Shown piece by piece: positions 30,640 through 40,640 of a DNA stretch of 64,000 nt. Positions within the stretch are counted from its first letter, which is position 1; each line of letters starts with the position of its first letter. This stretch comes from Prorocentrum cordatum. Taxonomy: Eukaryota > Sar > Dinophyceae > Prorocentrales > Prorocentraceae. Location: positions 156,925-220,924 of the forward strand of contig CAUYUJ010017900.1 in assembly GCA_963575745.1 (NCBI GenBank), written 5' to 3'. The translations under genes and the position numbers were made by a program. The notes below the pieces were generated by a model. It was not told where the DNA came from, did not search any database, and saw nothing but the letters and a program-made list of their open reading frames with translations.

Positions 30640-31150
30640 CAGCTGACTTGGGCATCTGTGGGCAATTCTGGAAGCCCTTCGGGCTCTCTTGGGACCCTCC
30701 TGGGGCCCTCCTCGAGGACCTCTCGAGGCCACTCCGGCGGACTCAATCACGCCCCCCCCCCCCCAGTCGGGGAAACCGAAACAATGTCTCATCGGGCCAT
30801 CTTGGGCCGCTCTTGGGGCGCTCTTGGGCGCTCTTGAGGCCGTCTTGGGCCCATCTTGGGGCTGCCTTGGACCATTTTGGAGCCATCATCAGGCCTCAAG
30901 ATCCCATACGGCGATACGACAAAACATATTGATGTTCTTTCGGTGTTAGAATGGGTTGGGCCTCTCACTGGGGTGGTTCGTGGGAGACTCCGCGGCTACT
31001 TGGAGCCGCCTCAGGACGATCATGGTGCCTCCTGGAGACATGTTGGAAGCTACCTTGAGCTATCTTTGAACACATTGTGCGATCTGGGAGGCCGTCTTGG
31101 GCTAACTGGGGCCCTCTCGGAGCCAAGTCTTAAGCCATTTTGGACGCTCC
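30640..31150. repeat. CTTGGGGCC-type 11-13-bp degenerate repeat
   Basis: TTGGG(C/G)C(C/T)(A/G)TCTTGG words recur and make Leu-Gly-Pro-Trp-rich frames. Same type at 46985-47620 and, in reverse sense, 43190-43790. Not convincing as protein. Confidence 0.6.
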
Positions 31151-31379
31151 AAGGAGCCGATCCCCCCCTCCACACTCAGGGAATGGGGGGTAGCGGGCAA
31201 GGCGAACTTCTCCCCGAAGGGGCATCGTGAGTTTGGAAGGGCCAATTCGTTAACGTTCCTACTCGCACAGGGCTGGTAGTATTATATCTGCGCAGACACG
31301 TTGTAATCCACAACAGGCTACCACCCATCCTTTTAACTCAACGGGGTTCTTCGGTACACGTTATGGCGTTGCTCTGATT

Positions 31380-31860
31380 CGCCCTGCCCGGCTTTGCGTA
31401 GCGTTGGTTTGCTCATATTGAAATACTTTGCTACGCATAGCAGTGCGCTGATGTGAATGACAGCGCATACCTTCGCATTGTATTGCCTGCTTGGCGTTTC
31501 CTTGACTTCGTCCGTTATGATGAGCTTGGCTTTGTTATGACCTGCCACGCCTGATCTTGGTTTCCATCGTGTCGAGTTGCAACTCGGCACATTTTGTTAG
31601 ACCGAGTCACCCTGCACTGCTCCACTGTCCATGCTCTTCGCAGCGGTCGGTTTGCATTACGCTGTTGTGCTCGTTTGCGCTGCCTTGCATCGCTTTCCAT
31701 TGCTTTGTCGATTGCGTTGCGCTGCTCTGCGCTGCTTTGGACTGCTTCGCAATGCACGGTCCTGCACTCCAATGCGCTGATCTGCTTTGCCTCACGTGGT
31801 AGTGCGCTGCTTTGCATGGCATTTGCATCGCGCTGCGTTGTGCTGCTCTCGACCATAGTC
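31380..31860. repeat. Degenerate TGCTTTGC/TGCGCTGC repeat
   Basis: Short TGC-containing words such as GCGCTGCTTTG, GCATTGC and GCTCTGCGCTGCTTTG recur over about 480 bp, resembling a decayed version of the pentamer arrays at 45530. No gene. Confidence 0.55.
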
Positions 31861-32087
31861 GCTTCCTCGAGGAAGGGTGGGTTCACCAGTGAGTTCGGCT
31901 TCGGGACACTATCTCCACCAGCCCCCTTGCAGCAATAATGAGCTAGGATCCATTAGGCAGAACTTGCGTAGATGACCAACGCAAGCTCCTGTCTGGTTCC
32001 GCCCTGGGCTCACGCCGATATGCGCCAGTACTGCGTTATCGTTTCTAGATACGTGTGTGCGTGCATGGCGGGGAGGCTTTATTTCCA

Positions 32088-32215
32088 TATCCACTGTTGA
32101 TCGCATGTTCGGATTTTCTGCCCACGGGAACCAGAGACGCAATGGCTATATCTAGCCTCTCGAGAGGCCCGATGTTTATCCATATCCGCTCCGTCTCGTG
32201 TTTCCATCCTTCTCC
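32088..32215. repeat. TCCATATCC hairpin element, copy 2
   Basis: TTTCCATATCCACTGTTGAT and ATCCATATCCGCTCCGTC, with a central CCTCTCGAGAGG palindrome. Related to 15850-16040. Confidence 0.5.
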
Positions 32216-32656
32216 CAACAGTCCAGGACTCAGAGGATGTTAACTTGGCCCGCATGTATGACGTGCTGCTCCAGCCCAGGCCACGGATGTTCGCGAACCG
32301 TGCCGATATTCCGTCGGTCCCCCTCCCACGGTTCTTTCGGCGTCCCCCCAACATACTTGTACTATATGTGCGTCGCCCCCCATGGGCGACGCGCGTACCG
32401 AGAAATCTTCTAGTGTATGCGCCGTGGCGTGCGCTTTCTGGCGGCACGGCTCGGGAAATGACACACCACAATATGGGTATGCTGTATGCTCGGGTCGGAC
32501 GCGCGCCTCCAAGGAGGCCATGTAGTATTAGTATGTCCCTGTGCGTCCCATGGGTTCCGCCCTTGTTATGACGGCCCCGTCAGACACGGTCGAGTCCCCA
32601 CAGCTCGAGCCAATTACGCCCCCTCCCCCTTCGCCCCTCGCGCGCGGAAGCGCGCA

Positions 32657-32930
32657 CATTGGAGGAGGAGGAGGAGGAGGAGGAGGAGGAGGAGGAGGAG
32701 GGGGAGGAGGAGGAGGTGGAGGAGGAGGAGGAGGAAGGGGGAGCAGGGGGAGGTGGAGGAGGGGGAGGAGGAGGAAGGGGGAGCAGGGGGAGGAGGAGGA
32801 GGGAGGAGGAGGAGGAGGAGGAGGAGGAGAGGAGGAGGAGGAGAAGGAGAGGGAGGAGGCGGAGGCGGAGGCGGAGGCGGAGGAGGAGGAGGAGGAGGAG
32901 GAGGAGGAGGAGGAGGAGGAGGACAAGTAT
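32657..32930. repeat. (GGA)n purine tract, ~275 bp
   Basis: GGA repeat with GCGGAG and GGGGAGCAGG variants. All long frames here are repeat artefacts. Confidence 0.92.
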
Positions 32931-33104
32931 GCCCCTGTGCGCCCCACCCCCCGGCACGCGCGCGGGGCCTTCGCGCGCCGTGCGGCTCCCGCCTCTGCGC
33001 TCCCTCCGCACCGCCCGCTGCTCTCGGCACGGGCCACCGGCAGGGGCGCGGAGGCAGCCGCGCGTCGCTCGAGGACGATCATCCGCGGGCGCGTTCCGCC
33101 GGTC

Positions 33105-33264
33105 TTAAGTCGGGCCAGCCGCAACTGGGGGAGCTGTGGCCCTTACCCCCCTGGGGGACCCATCAATTTCGACGCCCCTCTCGAGAGATCGTCGGTGCGA
33201 TGGGTTCCCCCAGGGGGGCAAGGACCACAGCTCCCCCAGTTGTGGCTGGTCGGTAAGTCGGGCC
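33105..33264. mobile_element. AGCCGCAACTGGGGG hairpin flanked by TAAGTCGGGCC
   Basis: Inverted arms AGCCGCAACTGGGGGAGCTG and CAGCTCCCCCAGTTGTGGCT extend through CCCCCTGGGGGACCCATC and GATGGGTTCCCCCAGGGG. Both sides carry the 11-bp direct repeat TAAGTCGGGCC, which is the terminus of the next element, so the hairpin appears to have inserted into that element's end with target duplication. Confidence 0.72.
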
Positions 33265-33423
33265 TGTCCCTCTACAGGAGGAGTATCCAGAAATAGTAGA
33301 AAAATAGGCAGGGGACGGTTTTTGTGAGTATTTTTTGACCCTTTGGAGTTTTCTGTTTTTTATATAAAAACATGTCTTATTTTTTTGTTCAAAAACTTTC
33401 TGTAGGAGGACAGGCCCGACTTA
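33254..33423 (+). mobile_element. AGTCGGGC TIR element, copy 5, intact
   Basis: About 170 bp, TAAGTCGGGCCTGTCCCTCT with ACAGGAGGA to CTTTCTGTAGGAGGACAGGC and CCGACTTA. The ends are the most symmetrical of the family. The interior has GGGGACGG and TATATAAAAA. Confidence 0.85.
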
Positions 33424-33639
33424 ACGCCAGCCGCAAAGTGCCTGCTCGCAAACGTCCGACACAGCTCCCATCTCCCTCGATGTATCAGAGCGTGAATTAC
33501 CTACCCCGCTTTCGCTTCCAGGCAAAACCATGTCACACCACGCGCCTCCTCGTCAAGCGGCCTGACCAGCACAGGCCGTAGTTTGGCATCGCTTGGCATC
33601 TCTTGGAAGCCAGGGTGGTCAACAACACACAAAACACGT

Positions 33640-33653
33640 GTGTTTTTGAGTGT

Positions 33654-33698
<45 letters not shown>

Positions 33699-33735
33699 GT
33701 TTTGTTTGTTTGTGTTTTTTGTGTTTTTTTTCCTC
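33640..33735. repeat. (GT)n/(T)n low-complexity tract
   Basis: GTGTGTGT run passing into T- and TTTG-runs. The stretch 33736-34010 is unremarkable. Confidence 0.88.
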
Positions 33736-34015
33736 CCTCGATGTAATTCATCGTAGGTACCCCACGGCGGATCCAGGACCTTTGCGGGCAGCTGCTTTTT
33801 GCGAGCAGTGGAGCGCGCTCGCCTGGATCGAGGGCACGGGTCGAGGCCTGCGGCTTCGCGAGGGCTCCGGTCTCCACGCGAGATCGGTGCGGGTTGCCTG
33901 CAAGTCGGGCGGCGCTGGAGGCCATGTTTCCGGGGGTGCTCGCCTCGCTCCGTGCCCATGCGCCAGATCCACGGATCCTGGATCCATGTCAGCGTGTGCT
34001 TGAGCCGCGCACCTA

Positions 34016-34184
34016 TGAGGAGGGGGAAAAACACACAGGCACAATGAATCGTCGATTCCCCTGAAAATATGGGAAACTATGGGGAGCGGGGGGGAAGACA
34101 AAAACACAGAAAATATAGGAATAAATACGGAATCCTGTTACTTGTGTCTATTAATATTTATTTGCATGTCCGTGGGCCACTTCA
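34016..34184 (+). mobile_element. TCAGGAGGGG/AATATGGG element, copy 2
   Basis: GAGGGGGAAAAACACACAGG, AATCGTCGATTCCCC, AATATGGGAAACTATGGGG and right end TCCGTGGGCCACTTCA. No clear target duplication. Confidence 0.75.
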
Positions 34185-34261
34185 ACATAGGGGGCATGAT
34201 GTTCGGAAACCGGTGGCCCAGGCGCCAGGCCTCCTCAAGTTGGGTCTGGGCAGAGAGAGCC

Positions 34262-34400
34262 GAAGGATCGCGCCGCATCGCCGGTGCATCCGCGATGCAG
34301 CTCGATGCGGAGCCCGGTGTTCTCCACGTCGACGTCGCGGATGCCTCGCCGACGCATCCGCGAGGCATCGCCGGTGCAATCCTCCGACCCCACCTGCTCG
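34262..34400. repeat. GCATCGCC palindromic element, copy 2
   Basis: GGATCGCGCCGCATCGCCGG on the left and ATCCTCCGACCCCACCTG on the right, with internal TCCACGTCGACGTCG. Matches 35213-35412 and, less, 4190-4312. Confidence 0.72.
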
Positions 34401-34675
34401 GACCCCACCTGGGAGGCAACTGCCAGGCTGCCGCGGCTGCGATGCCCTGGGGCGCCAGTTCTGCCCCATGCCCACCTGCATGCTCCCTGCCGCTTCCTTC
34501 TCCTGCCGCGCCCTGCCACTTCATGTGGGCGCCTGTTCCCCTGAGTTTGCCCCTCCTGCTTCGGATGCGGGCCGAGTTGCTGTCCGCCGCCTTCCTGCCG
34601 CCTGCTTCTGCCTGCCTCCTCCGACCTGAGCGCATGCCCGTCCTGGCCCGGCGTGTCTCGCGCGGCTCGCATGAC

Positions 34676-34890
34676 ATCGGGGGGCCTGTCCCTCTACAGG
34701 AGGAGTATTCAAAACCAGCCAAACAAATAGCTTGGGGACGACTTATGTGTATATATATATAATCACACATGTTAATATATATATATATGCATATATGTAT
34801 ATGTATATATAAAACTACATATGAGCATTCTTGGCATTTGTTTGTAACTGTGGTCCAAAAGCCGCCTGCAGGGGGACGTTGCCCGACCCG
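34676..34890 (+). mobile_element. AGTCGGGC TIR element, copy 6, with TA-repeat core
   Basis: Left GGGGCCTGTCCCTCTACAGG and AGGA, then GCTTGGGGACGACTT, a (TA)n core at 34752-34812, then GTCCAAAAGCCGCCTGCAGG and GGGACGTTGCCCGACC. The first bases of the left end are altered. Confidence 0.75.
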
Positions 34891-35212
34891 AGCGTAGGCC
34901 TGCCCTGGCCCGGCGTGCCTCGCGCAGCTCCCGCGGGAGCCCCTTGCGGCTGCGGCCCCTCGCGGCCCCCTGCGAGCCTGCTCGGCGCGGGCCCGTGGCA
35001 TCGCTCGGACGAGTGCATTTTCGCAGGCCTAGAGGTTGACACCAACACCAAGATCGGCGGTGCACCTCCACCGAGGGAAGACGATCCCGATCTCGGCGAT
35101 GGTGGTACTATTCTGGCTGCCAGGGTGCCCGAAATATTACCACCAGCACTGAAGTCTTGGATCATCTCCCCCCTGTGGAGGCAACCCCTCTAGGCCTCCT
35201 AGATGGGGTCCG

Positions 35213-35412
35213 AGTAGATGTGGTCGGGGGATCGCGCCGCATCGCCGATGCATCGGCGATGCGGCTCGATGTGGAGCCCGATTTTCTCCACGCCGACGTC
35301 GCAGGTGCATCGCCGAAGTCGACGACGCCTCGCTGGTGCATCGCCGATGCATCGCCGACACATCGCCGACGCATCGGCGATGCGGCGCGATCCTCCGACC
35401 CCATCTGCCCTG
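35213..35412. repeat. GCATCGCC palindromic element, copy 3
   Basis: Longest copy: GGATCGCGCCGCATCGCCGA at the left, TCGGCGATGCGGCGCGATCC at the right and many internal GATGCATCGCCGA units. Flanked by direct GACCCCATCTG-like words. Confidence 0.75.
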
Positions 35413-35665
35413 ACCCCATCTGGGAGGCCTCTAACCCCATGTGCTGGTGCTGGTGCCCCTTCCCAGGCCTCCAGATGTTTTCTCGGCGAGGACCAGCGAG
35501 GACCGCCCCGGGCCGGCCGGCGAGAGCAACAACAGGAGCGCACTCGCACGGAAGCCGAGACGTGCACGGGGAAGGGGGGCGTCCGAGCGACGGCCGGGTG
35601 CCCACCCGCGCTCCGCCCGGGGAGCGCGCCCGCCGCTCCCGCCGACGCCGCGCTGGCCCTCTCGG

Positions 35666-35918
35666 GTCGAGCAGTGGCGAAGCGTCCTGGCGTGCCTATG
35701 TCAGGAGGGGAAAAACACACACAGACACAATTCATCGTCGATTCCCCAGAAAATATGGGAAAATATGGGAAGTGGGGGGGGGCCAAACACCCAGAACATA
35801 TAGGAACATATGGGGAATCTTTTTATTTCTGTGTGTTTATGTGTGTGTGTGTGTGTGTGTGTGTGTCCTGGGGCCCCTTCAGAGTCGAGCAGTGGCGAAG
35901 CGTCCTGGCGTGCCTGTG
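35666..35918 (+). repeat. 35-bp direct repeats flanking a TCAGGAGGGG element
   Basis: GTCGAGCAGTGGCGAAGCGT and the following CCTGGCGTGCCTATG at 35666-35700 recur at 35884-35918 with one change. They bracket the element at 35701-35881. The repeated DNA is the left end of the GCAGTGGCGAAG element that starts at 35886. Confidence 0.85.
35701..35881 (+). mobile_element. TCAGGAGGGG/AATATGGG element, copy 3
   Basis: TCAGGAGGGGAAAAACACAC to TCCTGGGGCCCCTTCA, with the GTCGATTCCCCAGAAAATAT core and a (GT)n run at 35837-35865. It lies between the 35-bp direct repeats. Confidence 0.85.
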
Positions 35919-36115
35919 GTCCCACCAGGTGATGTTCTGAGAACCTCTCGTGGTTCCCACGGGATGTTCTGATAACTTTTCAGGCTGGGACGGCCTCGTT
36001 TTATCACATGGGGGTTCTCTGTTCTGAGGACTGTTCTTGTTCTTAGAACAGTTCTGGGTGCTACGGACATTTCGTGGTAGGACTATAGGAATGCCGGGGA
36101 GGTCGGTCCCTGCTC
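35886..36115 (+). mobile_element. GCAGTGGCGAAG-ended TIR element, copy 3
   Basis: CGAGCAGTGGCGAAGCGTCC to GCCGGGGAGGTCGGTCCCTG and CTC. The ends are imperfect inverted repeats (GAGCAGTGGCGAAGCGTCC versus GAGCAGGGACCGACCTCCC). The interior has GTTCTTAGAACA. Confidence 0.75.
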
Positions 36116-36140
36116 AATCGAGGGCCTGTCCTCCCCGGCT

Positions 36141-36619
36141 CAAGTCGGGCCTGTCCCTCTGCAGGAGGAGTCTTCAAAAAGTAGTATTCACAAGTATTCA
36201 GAACGTACTCCACAAGTTGTCAAACGTATTTGTTTCCCGTCAGTTTTGCCCATCTTTGGGTTTTTGGTAGTGACTCTCTTTTTCCTTTTCGTCCAACGTC
36301 TTCTTCGAAAGTCTTTGTTTTCCATGGTTCATTTCTCATTCTTCGAAAGTTCTATGATTTTTTGGGGGCCAAGATCCTGTCATTTCGAACTGTTCCATCC
36401 TGGGCCTCTTCCTGGCCACTGGGGGGGCCAGGAACAATTAGAAGCGAGCACAATTCGAAATGATCATGATTAGAAATGAACGACGTGTATTCAAAAAGTA
36501 GGCAAGAAATCGTCCGGGGACGGTTTTTCCAGTAGGCTTGACCATCTTTGGGTTTTCTTGTTGTGACTCTTTTTAATTTTTTGTCCAACACCCGCCTGTA
36601 GGGGGACATGCCCGACCTA
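36141..36619 (+). mobile_element. AGTCGGGC TIR element, copy 7, enlarged
   Basis: Left CAAGTCGGGCCTGTCCCTCT and right CGCCTGTAGGGGGACATGCC with CGACCTA. Between them lie a duplicated TTTGGGTTTT...TGTGACTCT...TTCGTCCAAC half and an ACACGTCGTTC element. TTCAAAAAGTA occurs at about 36172 and 36489, flanking the added DNA. Confidence 0.7.
36310..36490 (+). mobile_element. ACACGTCGTTCAT element, copy 2 (nested)
   Basis: Shares TTCTTCGAAAGTTCTATGAT, CCTCTTCCTGGCCACTG and AGAAATGAACGACGTGTA with the copies at 5421 and 48585. The left end is incomplete. Confidence 0.62.
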
Positions 36620-36714
36620 AGCCTCGCCCAGCCACGCTGCCTGGGCCAACTCCGATCCGATCCATTCGTGGCTCAGGAAACGGGGGTCAATGCAGACGGG
36701 GGTCAGCCAGAGCG

Positions 36715-36900
36715 CCGGATCTTGTAGGATCCTGCAGGGCCAAGGTCGCATTGACCCGGGTTTGGGTGCAGGATTTTGCAGGATCCTGCAGTATCCTGCA
36801 GGGCCAGGGTCGCATTGACCCGGGTGTGGGTGCAGGATCCTGCAGGATCCTGCAGGATCCTGCAGGATCCTGCAAGGCCTGACTGACCCGGGTCTGGATT
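36715..36900. repeat. GGATCCTGCA decamer and ~78-bp repeat
   Basis: GGATCCTGCA is repeated in tandem at 36835-36878. A longer unit containing GGTCGCATTGACCCGGGT occurs twice. The decamers are nearly self-complementary, so the block can fold on itself. Confidence 0.78.
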
Positions 36901-36939
36901 GACCGGGGTCAGAAGATCCCCGATCCATCCGCTTTGATA

Positions 36940-37150
36940 TCTGGTGGTCCCCAAAACGTGGTGGTGAGAACACCCGGTGGTGAGTTTTGGGCGATTTGGG
37001 TAATGGTTTTCGAGCGCTGGCTGGCCCAGGAAACGCAAAACCTCGTGGCGACCGCGTGTCCCCAAACCCGGTGGTGACCCAGAATTATTTGTTTGGGGAA
37101 TCGGGGTCACCACCGGGTGTCTCACCACCTGGTTTGGAGACCACCAAATA
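36940..37150. mobile_element. CCCCAAACCGGGTGGTGA element, copy 2
   Basis: GGTGGTCCCCAAAACGTGGT to CCTGGTTTGGAGACCACC, with internal CCCCAAACCCGGTGGTGACC. Inverted relative to the copy at 6713-6945. Confidence 0.62.
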
Positions 37151-37582
37151 TCGGTGCTGGCCAGCCCGCTCCGACTCCAACACGATTTGCCGACGCGGCC
37201 CGGGGTTTGCATGGGGCCCTTGTGCACCCGGGCGCGGCCGATTCGGCTCGATACCGGCGCCGTGCCAGTGCAGCTCGACTGGTACGCAGGCCCCACTGTT
37301 CGGGGGCCCAAGAGTATGCACCACCACCACCTCCCTCCCCCCCCTCCCTCCCGGGGGTAAGAAAGGTTGACGGTTTACCGCCGGCGCTCAGTTCGAACGC
37401 GCTGGAGAGCTAGTTGGCAAGAAAAATCTCGACGGACCTTTACCCTCGTAGAGCTCTTCGTTATCGACGAGCTAGAGGAATTCCGGCGGGGGGGGGGGAG
37501 CTAGTTGGCCGACCCGACCAGAACAATGTGGTAATTTTGGCGCTGGAAAGAGGAGGGAGGAGGACTCGACGTGGTGGTGGTG

Positions 37583-37930
37583 TACAGTCGGGGCGCTGAA
37601 GAAGGAACCCTTCTCGTTGGGGAGGGGCTCGGTGTTCTTTGACTGTTTCACAGTTTGCCTGAAGCCTCTTTTCTCAGACCTTCGAAGGTACATCGAAGTT
37701 GAACTTGTGGGAAAAGGGGCCTCCTTCCGTATTTAGGGTTCCTTTCAGGAGGGGAAAAAACACAGACACAATTAATCGGCGATCCCCAGGAAAATATGGG
37801 AAAATATGGGAAGTGGGAGGGAAGACAAAAACCCTGAAAATATGGGAAAATATGGGGAATCCGTTTATTTGTGTGTATTTATTTGTGTGTCCTGGGGCCC
37901 CTTCATCCTTAGGTCAACGCCCCGACTGCA
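37583..37930 (+). mobile_element. TACAGTCGGGG TIR element with an insert
   Basis: Starts TACAGTCGGGGCGCTGAAGA and ends TTAGGTCAACGCCCCGACTG. Aligned to the copy at 18894-19040, it carries the whole TCAGGAGGGG element at 37745-37905 inside its GGGTTCCTTAGGTC site. Confidence 0.85.
37745..37905 (+). mobile_element. TCAGGAGGGG/AATATGGG element, copy 4, 5-bp TSD
   Basis: 161 bp from TCAGGAGGGGAAAAAACACA to TCCTGGGGCCCCTTCA, flanked on both sides by TCCTT (37740-37744 and 37906-37910). The unoccupied site with a single TCCTT is present at 19014-19018. Confidence 0.88.
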
Positions 37931-38056
37931 TCTTCTTTGGGCCCCCAAGTGCGGTCCGATCTCGTGCCCTGCGCTGCTGGCTGCTCCCTCCCCCCCCTGC
38001 TGCTCTTGCGAGCCTCGCCGTCCGGCGCGGCCGCTCGGGAGCGCCCTCAGGAAGCG

Positions 38057-38275
38057 ATGCCTTGGTTTTCGGAGGACGATCGATGTCAGGAGGGGAAAAA
38101 ACACACAAACACAATGAATCGTCGATTCCCCAGAAAATATGGGAAAATATGGGGAGTGGGTGGGAAAACAAAAACGTAGAAAATATAGGAAACTATGGGA
38201 ATCTTTTTATTTGTGTGTATTTATTTGTGTATCCCAGGGCCCCTTTAATGCCTTGGTTGCGGAGGACGATCGATG
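38057..38275 (+). repeat. 28-29-bp direct repeats flanking a TCAGGAGGGG element
   Basis: ATGCCTTGGTTTTCGGAGGA and CGATCGATG (38057-38085) recurs as ATGCCTTGGTTGCGGAGGAC and GATCGATG (38248-38275), bracketing the element at 38086-38247. Confidence 0.85.
38086..38247 (+). mobile_element. TCAGGAGGGG/AATATGGG element, copy 5
   Basis: TCAGGAGGGGAAAAAACACA to ATCCCAGGGCCCCTTTA; same AATCGTCGATTCCCC and AATATGGG blocks. Confidence 0.85.
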
Positions 38276-38610
38276 GAGAGGAAGCATGCGGCCAAAGAAT
38301 TAGGGGGCCACATACGAACCCCACCCCTACCCCCCACGATTTCTGAGGGGGAGGGTGGGGTTCACTTCGCTCGGGAGCTCCCGAACGAAGTGGACCCCAC
38401 TCTCACCCTCAGAAATCGTGGGGGGTAGGGGTGGGGTTCGCATGTGGCCCCCTAATGATGTCCAGATGTCTCAAAGATCTTTCACACATGCTTTAAATAT
38501 GTAAAATAACATGTTTGAACCATCTTTAGAACATGCTTCACACATTTGAAACACGTCTTTCATTCAATGATCGGATTGTTTGAGTGTCCAGTGTCATGGC
38601 ATCCACAATG
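38265..38610 (+). mobile_element. CGATCAATGGAGAGG element, copy 3, with hairpin insert
   Basis: GATCGATGGAGAGGAAGCAT then GCGGCCAAA, broken by the 158-bp palindrome at 38299-38456, then GTCCAGATGTCTCAAAG to CATGGCATCCACAATGC. The uninterrupted arrangement is seen at 5968. Confidence 0.7.
38299..38456. mobile_element. 158-bp near-perfect palindrome (foldback element)
   Basis: Arms ATTAGGGGGCCACAT(A/G)CGAA... and its inverse ending ATGTGGCCCCCTAAT match almost base for base for about 70 bp around a CGGGAGCTCCCG centre. It is inserted inside another element. Too short to code. Confidence 0.9.
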
Positions 38611-38769
38611 CTTTGGAGCCTGGAGGCCCGGGCATTTTTGTTGGGTGGAGGGCAAATGGTGAAGTCTGCAATGCCGTTTCGATTAGTTTTCGAGGTTTGA
38701 GTCTGCAAAAGGTGAGTCACAAGACGGACTGATCTTCGAGGCGCAAAAGCCCATGTGAATTTCAACCTG

Positions 38770-40640
38770 AGACCTCCACCCTAGGACAATATTCAGGAGG
38801 CTGCTTCTTTTTCCCTCTCGCGATGACGGGCGTGAGGGGGGGGGGCCGGCCGGCTATGTTACGATGCGCGCCGGCGCCGTCTGGGAATGTCTGCGAATGG
38901 CTCACTCCCATAGGGATGAACTCGAGGCTGGTGAGTTCCGTCTTTCGGGGCCTCCTTGGAGGCCCTCGTCGCCGCCGCCGGATTCGCTTCGAAGTTCTGG
39001 TAGAACGCACCCGGGGGGAAGCCTGTGGAGTAGCAGTATCGGTATTTTTTGGTTTTTCGGTGGATGGCCCATGGTTGGCAGCTCGTCGGCCGCGAGATGC
39101 TGGATTCTCCGTCGAACGATTCTTTGCCCGGTGTCCGCACTGGCCCATCGTGGGTCTTCCGATGTGTTTTGCGCTGCTCCCCGTCTGCGCCCTTCTGCCT
39201 TGCTTCTCGCGGATCCCCCTGCCCAGAACTCAACTCCTGCGAGGTTGAATTCCGCATCGGCGCTGTCATATCTGTGATTCATTATAGACCGGCCCGATCC
39301 CGTTCAAACCAGGGCTATACACCTCATGCGATGCGTTATTCCGCTTGCGTTTATTTGATCTGGCTTGATATGGGTGAATTCTGGACTTCGTCTGGGCCAG
39401 TCCAGCTCGAGGGCCTTTCGTCGGACTTGATCGCCGCTTGTCGTTCTTACGAAGAGGCTCAGGAGTTTCCACCTACGTCTGCTCGTCCCCCTGCTAGGTT
39501 CTCTTGCTTCACCCGGCGAGCAGCCTGTCCCACGTCTTGCCTCGCGGCGGTGCTCTCCGACGCTCCAGTGTAGGCCGACCGGGCGATGCTTGCCCGTTTT
39601 TGTTCTCGAATCCGCTGAGTTTGCATGGTTTAGCCCTCAGGGACATCCGTGCTCTCGCATCTGTGCCTCTAGCCAACTCAGTCCCCTCAAGAAGCTCTTC
39701 CCCACTTTTCATTGCAGTTCTTCTCACGGGCTCATCGGCTCATCGTTGACGTAACCGTAGGAATGGCGGACCTTCTAGATTTCCTCCGTCAGCCGCCGTC
39801 TCCTTGGCAGTGCCCCCCTCAACCTTCGGCCCCTACAACCTTGTCCCTTGCCTTGAACCGAAGCCCCGGGGCTCCAGCCAGGCAGACTTATAAGTCGTCA
39901 AGGTTGCGTCGCTCGATTACCTTTGGACTCCCGAGCTCGCGCTCACTCCTCCATGCGACCAGCTCTGGAAACCCATGTCTGACACTGTTGATGTACAGTC
40001 AACCCGCATAGTAAAGACGGGCAGCCTTCCCAAGGGCACCTTTGCATCCTTGCCTCCTCGGTCTATCCTTGGCCTCTTTGGCTGGCCAACCTCGTTCGAA
40101 CAGCGTTCACGTGGCACTCCGAGGCCCTTGCATCCTTACTGCGCATCCTTATTATACGGGTTGACTGTACTTGGTCTTTTGGGGGGATTGTTGTCCCGCC
40201 AGCGTCCAGCAGCGTTCCGCCATCTTCAAGAGAGGTCATTTCTTGTCGCTTCGCATGTGCCCATCGTTCTTCTCGCCTGTACGCCCACCCAGCATGATGG
40301 ACACCACTCCTTCGTGCACGTCCCCCCGTCGTCTGTGTGGGTTATGCCTCACGGCATGCACCGAATTTTTCGGCATTTTGTCAGACTGCACGTGCCCGAG
40401 CTTCCCTGGATGCCCCCAGCTGTCTGCCTCCCGCGCAGCCCCGCTGCTGCTTGGTGACTGGGCTGGCCGGCCTGCGGCGCGCCTTGTAGCCAATTGGGTT
40501 TGCCCGTCGGCCCGGACAATTTCTCTCGCCGCTTGCGCGCTCGCTGGTGGCCGCGACCAAAACACGTGTGCCCACCACGGCTCTTCCTGGCACCACCTCG
40601 CGCAGCCCGGGAGCTTACTCCAGATCTCGTAATAAAGGGA
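38770..40640. other. Low-repeat segment without a supportable gene
   Basis: About 1.9 kb with few simple repeats and moderate base composition. Frames of 100-175 codons exist on both strands but none shows a recognisable domain. A frame near 40310-40395 reads CGLCLTACTEFFGILSDCTC, faintly like a decayed LINE zinc knuckle but lacking the His. It could be an old retroelement tail or a gene with introns. Confidence 0.4.

Noticed and set aside
36130-36150. GGCTCAAG at the start of an AGTCGGGC element as a leader relic
   Set aside because: Only eight bases match, and CAAGTCGGGC is explained by the element's own terminus.
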